Part shown: one piece after another, positions 55,885 through 64,000 of the stretch | Position numbering within the stretch: the first letter of the stretch is position 1 | Layout: the number at the start of each line of letters is the position of its first letter | NCBI GenBank assembly: GCA_903813345.2 | Contig: CAIIXF020000003.1 | Coordinates: 1,291,621-1,355,620, forward strand | DNA length: 64,000 nucleotides | Direction: 5' to 3' | Source of the DNA: Owenia fusiformis | Taxonomy: Eukaryota > Annelida > Polychaeta > Sabellida > Oweniidae | Program-made: the position numbers and the translations under genes | Notes under the pieces: generated by a model | Database searches by the model: none | The model's input: the letters and a program-made list of their open reading frames with translations, nothing else | Told to the model about the DNA's origin: nothing

Positions 55885-56019
55885 GATATCGATTCTATAT
55901 CCCGCTGTTATGTACCTGAAACCTTACATGTCATAGGATAAATATGTTTATTTTAATACTTGAGACCATATTCAACATAAAGGTCATAGATGTGCTCATT
56001 GGAACTGTGCACTCATTAG

Positions 56020-56476
56020 TAGAGGTGTCATGGTTTCCCTATATTGGACACAGAACAGAAAGGGTTACTACTGATAGATGGTAATGCGTGTTCGTAAATT
56101 TCTTCATTGTCGTTCGCAAATCGAGTGCATTATCAGTATCCCGGATGTAGGAAAGAAATTGAAAATTAGAGAAGTCCAAAAAGTCAGCAGTTTGGACGTA
56201 TTTTGGAACTCTGATTGCCCAAGGTAAGCATATTGGTGATAGTAGAGCATGCAGACCAAGTGAAATGCCAATCAAATTCATGGCAGGTGCATTTTATTAG
56301 ATTTTAATTGACATTTTTATTTCTGAATATGATTTTGAAAAGTGAAACTTAATGTCATCATCATACCCTCGCATAATCTTTTTAAATGTTCTGTCCCATC
56401 CTGAAAGTACCATTTCCCGAAACCATTTGTACCGCTCCGTCCCGTCCCGAAATTTTTTTGGACCATGACACTTCTA
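56020..56476. mobile_element. hAT-type MITE with 8-bp target duplication
   Basis: Begins TAGAGGTGTCATGG and ends, complemented, TAGAAGTGTCATGG. Both sides carry CTCATTAG (56012-56019, 56477-56484). 457 bp. The 80-aa minus ORF within it is not recognisable as transposase. Confidence 0.92.
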
Positions 56477-56938
56477 CTCATTAGACAGAATATGGTATCA
56501 CTATCAAACTTTTTTTGTTCAGGTAAATATACAAATAATTACTTACCAATGTTTTGCTCCGTATACTTATTCCTTTGTCAGAACAGATTGCATTCTTAAC
56601 ACTAAGGAATGAATCCACTTTGAATTTGTCATGATGGGCAAATACTGTGAAGTCTATTCTGTTACTGTCTTGTTACTGTATTTTCATAATTGGTACCTGC
56701 CCCTACTTGCTACCTATTTGTATCGGGAGGGTGTATGCATATTGGTTGATTGTGTCTGTGTGTTTTTTTTCTTTATCCTTTATTGTGAGGTATTTTTTGT
56801 GTTGATAGTGTGTGTTTTGAGGGAGTTATGAACTTGTTTGAGCATAACCGTTTTTTGGGGTTTAATCTGAGTTTTGCGGTGTTTTGGTTTGTGGATGTGG
56901 TGTTGGTTTGGTGGCCTATGTAGTACGCATTTGGTGGG

Positions 56939-58456
56939 TTACTCCTGGGGGTCAGGCTGAAAAACATGAATACATGTGAAATGTATGTTTCTGGGAAAAA
57001 TCCCCAACCATTTTTAAAGCAGTAGCCATCTTTAATTTTTTTTGTTGCGTAAAAGTATTCACCAATAAACATATTTTCACTATCTAAATAAATTCCCTTC
57101 AATTTCAGTATAATATTGGCTAACTTTGAAGAAATCAGGAAATTATTGCCAAATTCCACATAGGCAGCCATTTTGAATTTTCTGAAACTCAAATCGAAAA
57201 AATGATACAAATATTTGCAATCTACTCTTAAGTGATATAACTATAGAACAAGACGCAGGGTGAACAGAATCACACCCTTTAATAGAATACAGTTTTTGGG
57301 ATGGAACATCCAAAATGGCCAGTGGCCACCCTAACATTTACCCAGACCGCCTAAAAACTAATCAGTTCTAAACTTTCATCCATAGAAACATCTCTAAAAT
57401 TTTTAAATGAATCCACAAAATAAACTGTTTACCCTTGACATTCACATGTGGCTCAAGGGTAAGAAAGTTGTTCATACTCACTAAAAATATTCTGATACGA
57501 CTTACCCACACCTCTGCTTGATGTTGCACTCATCACTGCTTACTGATTCTGTAACAAAGGACAACACTTGTTATAAAGAAGAAAAAAAAGTCCCTTGGGT
57601 ACATTATAAATTCGGTTCTTGAACAAATTCAAGCAAATCGATGATTGACAGGTTATGACCAAAACCTTATTTCTGCTATAAAAGTGAACAGACAGATGGA
57701 CAGACAAATTGGCGATAACAATAGCTCATCCATGTGTGCTAATAAAAGTTTGAGAGAAGTAAACAGCATTGTAATTCAATTGTAAATGATCAGAATAAAC
57801 TGTCAATTTATAATAAAGATTGTAGGACACAACTTTTATTATTTAAAAGTGCATGTACATGTACACGATACTGGTAGCTCCTAAATGTGCTATAGATTAA
57901 CATCCATATTGTTGAAAAAGCCTTAGTTTTAACAATGAGCACAGGTTTATGGTTCAGATATTTTGATTGAATTTGACTGTTCATCATCTTGATCAAGTAT
58001 AGAGACTATAAAATCGAAATCATTAAGCTGTGCTCAGCATGAATTTGACTGAAATATATACAGCTCCCCAACACAATTGAAGTGTCAAAACTGGATGCTT
58101 AGTCGCCTAACTTCGCTCAACTATAATCCGTTGATTACCAAGATAAAAATAAATTCAGTTATCAAGAAGTACCATTCAATGTCACACAATACAATTTTCG
58201 ATATTTTCTAAGTCGATATCTCGACTCATTCCCTGACTAATATCCTTTTTAAAGACTCCATTAAGGTTTTATGTCCTGTTGCAGAACCACTGTTTTCAAT
58301 ACTCTGAAACAGTAATGAGTCCTTGATTTATCTTTACAAATTTAGCCAAATCCCTTAGAGTTTTATGAATTTATATGGGAGTTAGACAGGGGTCCTTTTA
58401 ATGAGCAAAACTCTTCATAACTAAATGTATGTGTTATTAAAAAAGGTTTCCTGTAG
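56939..58456 (-). repeat. Inverted segmental duplication, copy B
   Basis: Complement of 38850-40360. It includes on the minus strand a 43-base exon (57548-57506) identical to the middle exon of the plus-strand gene, with acceptor GTTACAG and donor GTAAGT intact. Divergence is mainly small indels and substitutions; for example the A-tract near 57580 differs. Confidence 0.92.
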
Positions 58457-58580
58457 TTGTTACGATTCTAATCTGATAAACAATTTTCAAAAAACAACTA
58501 TTTGCATTCTTGAGATATTAAGTGATCACACACTCCCAAATATAGACCAATAATCAATTCTTCAAGTTATTGTGACAATA

Positions 58581-58760
58581 CAGTAGAACCTGTATATCTG
58601 AACGCCTGGCTAATCCAAACACCTTCCAATTTGAACACTTTTTTTCGGTCCCATTTTTACCTTCCATAGACTCCCATGTTAAAAAAACCTTAAAATCTGA
58701 ATACCTCCTAATCTGAACAGTGAACAACCAGAGTTGAAAAAGTGACCAATTGTCAACATA
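58581..58760. mobile_element. Possible pogo/Tigger-type terminus
   Basis: TA then CAGTAGAACCTGTATATCTG, followed by repeated TCTGAACGCC/TCTGAATACC/TCTGAACAGTGAACAACC phrases, as seen in terminal regions of Tigger-type elements. The far end and any transposase are not identified; the 105-aa minus ORF nearby is not recognisable. Confidence 0.4.
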
Positions 58761-59229
58761 ATCGATCCATTGCTGTCTAGCTTGTTTATTTCCTTTGTTG
58801 AACACATAGTGAAGGTTGTTTGGGATATTTTTTGTGTTAACAGCATCTGTCAAAGAGCCTGCATCTTGCAACAGTTTGTTGGCAATGTAGACAATGCTGA
58901 AATTAAAAAGAATATTTTATATCTACTGCCAATTCTTTATTTAACAAACCTATTATCCCGGTAGGAGATCAAAAACATGTAATAAAGGACCCATGCGCCT
59001 GTGTTCGCACAGTTAATTGTTAAAACATGTTTGGAAAGGATAAATTTTGTTTTGTATGGAAAAACTTGCTTTTTGTCCAAATAACATGAATATCTAAGCA
59101 CAAATGCCAAATAAAAGGGACCATAATCTGTAAAGCTAAATCTACTGTCCAACATGTTTTGTTAAAGAGCAACAATCGAAATAAATTAATATCGGATGAT
59201 GGGGGGATCGGATAGAGGGGGATAACGTG

Positions 59230-59355
59230 TATACAAGACATGCTACTTGAATTTATTCTTTATTTTCCCATTTTTCATTCTCCAGAGATATAATATCCAG
59301 TTTCTTACTGGGGTACAGAGTTTTTTTTTTAAATACACAAGTTCTTGTGAATTTG
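59230..59355 (+). repeat. Dispersed duplicate of 31617-31745
   Basis: Same orientation and order of blocks as at 31.6 kb, including TCTCCAGAGATATAATATCC and TTTCTTACTGGGGTAC. Inside the intron of the minus-strand gene. Confidence 0.75.
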
Positions 59356-59506
59356 CTCCATCATAAAGATATATAAATCCCCCTCCATCCGATATTAATT
59401 TATTTCTATTATTTTTGGAAACATTACTAGCATGGAAACTAACTTTAAAAGTGAGCAATGTCATTAGTATTGTGATAATAATGTCCCTTATACCTATTTA
59501 TTACAG

Positions 59507-59597
59507 GTCGTGTGGACCATTGTTGCCCGATTTATGGCAAAAACAATGCATTGAATGTAACGAAATATGGTGGTATTCCCAAAGAAGAGATTTTTGA
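59507..59597 (+). CDS. Zinc-ribbon-like protein gene, terminal exon
   Basis: Acceptor CTATTTATTACAG ends at 59506. The first base completes the Gly codon left by the exon at 39793; the frame then reads SCGPLLPDLWQKQCIECNEI, WWYSQRRDF and stop. Joined to RC at the end of the middle exon it gives CGSC-X12-CIEC followed by a Trp-rich strand. The join is supported by phase and by the metal-ligand spacing, not by a transcript. The exon lies inside an intron of the minus-strand gene, antisense to it. Confidence 0.5.
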
Positions 59598-59769
59598 AAT
59601 GCATTGAAAAACTAATACAGTAATATTGTTACACATTTGTTACCTTTGGAGTAATTAACTTTAAAGAAATTTTGAGGATCCTTAATTATGTCATTTAAAC
59701 AATTTTGTCCATTATTGTAAGGAGGTTGAGCCACATTAATCATTATTGTCTTAGGAAATAACTACTTAC

Positions 59770-59885
59770 ATGGTGCCATCTTGAAGTCATTTTCTTCTTG
59801 TTCTTAACAGCAGTTTTTTGTGTTTCATCTCTATTCTGCTGTAGATAGATGGTTCTTGCAGCTTGGAATCTTCTCTTCACTGCAT
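59770..59885 (-). CDS. Uncharacterised minus-strand gene, exon 3 of those found
   Basis: Acceptor TTTCTTGCTCAG, donor CACCAT|GTAAGTAG. 116 bases: two to finish a His codon, then 38 codons AVKRRFQAARTIYLQQNRDE through KKKMTSRWHH. Phase 1 in, 0 out, matching both neighbours. Basic, helical composition, probably nucleic-acid-binding or nuclear. Confidence 0.72.
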
Positions 59886-60013
59886 CTGAGCAAGAAACAT
59901 CTACTAGTATTTAACAGTATGTCAAGATAAGAAAATATATACTATGGAGAAATTTTACTTAAGATTATGAAAGAAGCTAATAATGAACTCCTATACAGAT
60001 TAGTACTAGTAAG

Positions 60014-60239
60014 CAGAGGCGTAGCCAGACCATTTTTCCAGTGAACGCCCATCATATTTTCCGGGTAATTCCCCAGGTGATCAGATGATTTGGGGACGAT
60101 TCAGATTGTGTTTGCATTTAACCTAGCTTGCAAGGGATGATTTTTATTTTTCACATACAAATGATCTGGGAAATGTTATTTTCTTTAAAAATTGAGAGTA
60201 CGCCCGTGACTACTTGGCGTTAATGTAGCTACGCCACTG
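60014..60239. mobile_element. hAT-type MITE, 226 bp, 8-bp target duplication
   Basis: Ends CAGAGGCGTAGCCA and, complemented, CAGTGGCGTAGCTA. CTAGTAAG is duplicated at 60006-60013 and 60240-60247. It sits within an intron of the minus-strand gene. No ORF. Confidence 0.92.
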
Positions 60240-60419
60240 CTAGTAAGCATATTTTTGAAAATTCTCGATGTAGCAAATATCAATTTAATTATTACGCAAA
60301 CCTTTCAAAAAATAAATCTATTACACATTATGTTGTATGAAATGCTATTATAAATTATATGGAGCATGTAATTGCAGTGCATAAACAACTTCATAATAAA
60401 TATTTTCAGATTTACTCAC

Positions 60420-60511
60420 GTTGAATGTCTTCATAGGATAACTTAGCCCTATGCCCTTCCAACTCCTTCTCCATGCGGACTCTCACACTGGCATTTATTG
60501 GATCGTTGAAC
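60420..60511 (-). CDS. Uncharacterised minus-strand gene, exon 2 of those found
   Basis: Acceptor ACATAATTTTAG, donor CAAC|GTGAGT. 92 bases encode (R)FNDPINASVRVRMEKELEG, HRAKLSYEDIQ. The phrase N-D-P-x-N-x-S-V-R-x-R-M-E-K-E-L ... K-L-S-Y-E-D-I is strongly protein-like and typical of the same uncharacterised family as the terminal exon. Phase 2 in, 1 out. Confidence 0.75.
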
Positions 60512-60750
60512 CTAAAATTATGTAAAATTAAATCAAATCATATTGCTCATCACACACATCACACACATGTATCCATGAAACATTTCTAAAAATCAACCTG
60601 TGGACAAACCTCACAAGACAAGATTTCAGGACAAACAATCCCAAATGGCCACCTTAAAGGTGCAATGCTTGGTGCAGAGGGGGCATTCAACGATCATGGA
60701 CCAGTGTCAAAATATATTTAAGTTTTGATATCAGTCTATAAGCTTCTCAC

Positions 60751-60791
60751 CTAGACAAAAGGGCATCTTGCTGTGCTGACAGATAGAGCAG
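60751..60791 (-). CDS. Uncharacterised minus-strand gene, exon 1 of those found
   Basis: Acceptor TAATCCCTAG, donor CTAG|GTGAGA. 41 bases encode LLYLSAQQDALLS plus two bases of Arg, joining exactly to FNDP in the next exon. It enters in phase 0, so at least one upstream exon with the start codon remains to be found to the right, in or beyond this window. Confidence 0.68.
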
Positions 60792-61084
60792 CTAGGGATT
60801 ATTTGAAAGAAAATATTATTTTAAGTGTTTTAACAATCTTTATGTTTAATGTGCAGCGCGACTAATATGACAATCAAAGGACAGGACAAGAACATGTATT
60901 TTATATGTTATTCCAGCTCGAACAATATCCCTATTATAAAACAAACAAAAAAACAGATCCACCAGTGGATCTGCCAGTGACCCCCAAAACCTGGCCTGTA
61001 GATCTATTTTTCAAAATGGCAGTTGCTATTTTAATACTTCAGTAGGACATACAAAAATTATTTCAATGGACATGATTGGTTACT

Positions 61085-61545
61085 TGTCTAACTTTATTTT
61101 GAAACAAATGATTCTTCAAAATGTTAGTTCTTGGTTGCAAAGTCCTGTAATATACTTGCAACACTTCCTTCAAGCCTGGCACTAGATCTTAATGTGTCTC
61201 GAGCCTGTATGTTGCTTGAATGACATCAGTTGTTCAAAGTATATTGCTTCCCATGATTGGAGAATAAAAAAGTGAGTTCTCTTAAAATGTTTTGTATTTT
61301 GAAGCAATGTTAAAGATGATCCCTTTTGGGCAAATGAATGTACTTTTGTTCTTTGCTGTTTGAAAAAGTTATTTAACATGATGTGGGTGGCACTTTCTTG
61401 TGTCACCTTGTACCTTTGTCTTCCACAACTGGTCTTGCTTTGATTACGAGTGTCATTGTGAAATTCCCCCTCACCAGATCCTGATTGTCTTTAACTATTG
61501 ACAATGATTTCTTTTTCTAAACTATTGACATCTAGAATATCATGT
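61085..61545. repeat. Segmental duplicate shared with 44940-45270
   Basis: Second copy of the block described at 44.9 kb, with an extra insertion at about 61145-61270. The 74-aa minus ORF here spans the insertion and is not protein-like. Confidence 0.85.
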
Positions 61546-61649
61546 TTGAAGTACGAAAAACTTACACTATATGACATAAAGAATATTGCTTGCAAATAAC
61601 GAGCAATTCTAGTGTTTATTTGCTTCGAATTGTATGTTATAACCAGTAA

Positions 61650-62300
61650 TCATCACTGACAGAACGCAGACAATAACTGCATATATGGAACACAAATATA
61701 TGCAGCTGCATATAACAGAATACTGACTGCATATACGGGTACTGTCACTGAGTATATTTGCTTATATTTAGACATACTTTGCATATTTGCTGTTTACTTG
61801 TGATTATATGCAGTGCAGAGACTGCATGTATCTGCTTATTTGGGACAGACAAATATAAGCAGCTGCATATAACAAACATCCACGGAGAATACTGACTGCA
61901 TATTTGGGTAATGTCACCGAGTATATTTGCTTATATTCAGACATACTTTGCATATTTGCTGTTTACTTGTGATTATATGCAGCGCAGAAACTGCATATAC
62001 CTGCTTATTTGGGACAGACAAATATAAGCAGCTGCATATAACAAACATCCATGGAGAATACTGACTGCATATACGGGTACCGTCACTGAGTATATTTGCT
62101 TATATTCAGACATACTTTGCATATTTGCTGTTTACTTGTGATTATATGCAGCGCAGAAACTGCATATACCTGCTTATTTGGGACAGACAAATATAAGCAG
62201 CTGCATATAACAAACATCCAGGGAGAATACTGACTGCATATACGGGTACTATCACTGAGTATATTTGCTTATATTCAGACATACTTTGCATATTTGCATA
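61650..62300. repeat. 169-bp tandem array, nearly four units
   Basis: GGGACAGAC recurs at 61842, 62011 and 62180 with exact 169-bp spacing. Units share AAATATAAGCAGCTGCATAT, AGAATACTGACTGCATAT and TTTGCTGTTTACTTGTGATT. TGCATATA/TATATGCA words are palindromic and dense. The first unit is truncated and more diverged. Confidence 0.95.
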
Positions 62301-62459
62301 TCTCTTGTTGGTAAAAATGTGAAGATTTTTACTAAAATTTCTGTGGGCATCAGCTCTAACATTCTGAAAAAAATAATTAACACCATATTTAAACCATGCT
62401 TTATTAATGAGTTGGTTTTGATATAAAGAGAAAATTACCTCTAGGCATCAATTAAAATC

Positions 62460-62795
62460 TAGATGGACCTGTTATGCAATAAGGTTCTATCTCCAACCAG
62501 CCTAAGATACTGAGGTCCCATCTGATTGTCTGCTTTGTCCACATGCCAAACCTTGGCCATATATACAGAGGTCCCATCTAAATCGGAAAATACTTCAACA
62601 GCAGATCTCTAAAATGCTTTGTTTTCACTGAATCTTTGGTTATTATTTCAAACAATTCTGCCACAATATGAAGATCATCACAACAAAGCAAAATGGTGCC
62701 ATCAGCACTCTTTTGGAACATTTTCAGCCTTCTTTACCAACTCCTCTCACGCCTTTTTTCTGTGAAAATCACAGATGTAGATGTTGGTATCTAAA
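62460..62795 (-). pseudogene. Broken transposase-like fragment (MULE/SWIM type?)
   Basis: After an acceptor-like TTTTAG the minus strand reads NIYICDFHREKA, a stop, EELVKKAENVPKECADGTIL, HIVAELFEIITKDSV and, after a frame change, VEVFSDLDGTSVYMAKVWHV. ICDFHREQAW is a phrase I associate with Mutator-like, SWIM-finger transposon proteins of invertebrates. At least one stop and one slip are present. Low to moderate confidence. Confidence 0.35.
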
Positions 62796-62799
62796 AGAA

Positions 62800-64000
62800 A
62801 AACCCGTATGTATACAAAGGTAATATTTTGAGAGGGAAGCTTCTATCTACAAATCAACATGAATGAATGAGTATTAACACATACATATTCTAATTATTAA
62901 GCATTTCAATATTTCAGGATTTCATTTGGCATCAATACTCAATCAGTGGACATTCTGTTACATGTTATTACTCTTGTATGACACATTCTTTACGTACAGT
63001 TTGTATTTCTTTATTGGAAAATATATCAACAGCAGATCTCTAAAGTGAAATATCAAGTTTCATAGTATTTTTTCTTTTCCTAGACATTTCCCTATATACT
63101 CGGGGTGGAAGGTGTGAGAATTGCGCAAAAAATGACTTTGTGAGCTGGATGGAGTTTCTCTGTATTTTTCACTCTATTAGGGTTTCCTGCATAAGGGATT
63201 TTGCCTGCGAAGCATATAACTCTTGCGAACATATCCAAATATTGGTCTGAAGAAGACATACCTTGAATTTTTTAGAAAAAATTGGCTTAAAATGAAAACT
63301 ACAAAAAGTCAAAATGTTCATCTCAAACAAAACTCTAGCTATTTAATATTAACACTATGTATTAGTTAATGTTTTTCAGATGTTTAAGGACCTTCATTAG
63401 TGTACTAGTGTCTAGAAATAAGATAATTAAGGACAAAATTTGGCATTTTTGATCATTTTCGCTTTCAGCAGTAACATATAGTTCCTTATATCTTGAGTTT
63501 AATGTTGACTGGTTGTTGCAATTTTAATCAAATCTGTTCTTGTACATGTCTTCTTCCATTTAAGATACAAAAAATGTATATTGGACCACCAATGTTCATA
63601 TTAGAGCTTTCAGATCTCCCCTGCCCCATTTATAATTTTAAAAAATGAAAAAGTAATTTCAAATCATAAACTTACAAAATTGTAGCTATTCTCTATCAAT
63701 ACTATGTATTATTTAATGTAACCTTCATTTGATTACATGTGTTTAAAATTTGGCATTTTTAGCATTCTGCATTTAGCAATAGCATATAATTTTCCACAAT
63801 TATAATTCTTTGATGATAGATTCATATATGTTTTTTATTGAATCTGTCTTCTTTGATTTAAGTTAAAGAAAATGTATGTAAGACAGCGAATGTTTTTATT
63901 AGAGGTCTAAGATCTGCCCTCCAACATTTAATAAGAAAACCAACACAAATGTTGTTATTGCAAGTTAATATTCTTCTTTTCAAAAGTTTAGCACATTTAT
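62800..64000. other. No gene seen
   Basis: AT-rich. A diverged duplication is visible: TTGGCATTTTTGATCATTT... near 63440 and TTGGCATTTTTAGCATTCT near 63750, each followed by CAGTAACATATA/CAATAGCATATA and ATGTATATTGGACC/ATGTATGTAAGACA phrases about 310 bp apart. Confidence 0.45.

Overview
This is a eukaryotic, AT-rich, gene-poor window from what looks like a marine invertebrate, most likely a deuterostome such as an echinoderm or hemichordate. The basis is short exons with canonical GT/AG introns, no operons, an animal-style transposon mix (APE-type LINE, LTR element, hAT, mariner, pogo, P-element and foldback relics, tRNA-derived SINE) and frequent TAGGCCTA-type words. The species cannot be fixed by eye. 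Two runs of exactly 500 N (24001-24500, 42501-43000) are scaffold gaps.

Layout. 1-12.1 kb: an 11.5 kb LTR retrotransposon on the minus strand (253-bp LTRs differing at two bases, 5-bp target duplication CATTC). It has no recognisable gag-pol and is split by a LINE whose two ORFs are both open (ORF1 with coiled coil and SGNH-hydrolase-like domain; ORF2 with endonuclease and reverse transcriptase). 12-22.5 kb: decayed fragments (CXC-type Cys-rich tail, Ty3/gypsy integrase, WW-like protein, mariner-type transposase, C2H2 finger, truncated LINE). 22.6-23.6 kb: a possible promoter with a non-coding first exon, and a short minus-strand ORF. 24.6-27.4 kb: relics of three DNA transposases and a 0.7 kb foldback element. 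28-35.6 kb: isolated exons, a 114-codon intact ORF, a degenerate SGNH plus OTU pair and a hAT-like fragment. 36-36.8 kb: three palindromic hairpin units and a SINE.

38-60.8 kb holds the two best host-gene models. One is a small plus-strand gene with phase-compatible exons at 38.1, 39.75 and 59.5 kb. Its predicted product has a SUMO-interaction-like start and a CXXC-X12-CXXC zinc-ribbon-like centre assembled across a splice junction. The other is a minus-strand gene of four phase-compatible exons (60.8 to 53.6 kb) of an uncharacterised family. The last exon of the first lies inside an intron of the second. A 1.5 kb inverted duplication (38850-40360 / 56939-58456) carries a second intact copy of the middle exon of the plus-strand gene. 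Between them lie a broken extracellular-type gene (43-44.4 kb), MITEs with target duplications, and several satellite arrays. 61-64 kb is a 169-bp tandem array, one decayed transposase-like region and otherwise empty sequence.

No multi-gene functional system is evident. The most interesting items are the nested LTR/LINE pair, the antisense-nested gene pair with its inverted exon duplication, and the palindromic arrays. All exon joins are inferred from splice signals and reading phase, without transcript evidence.
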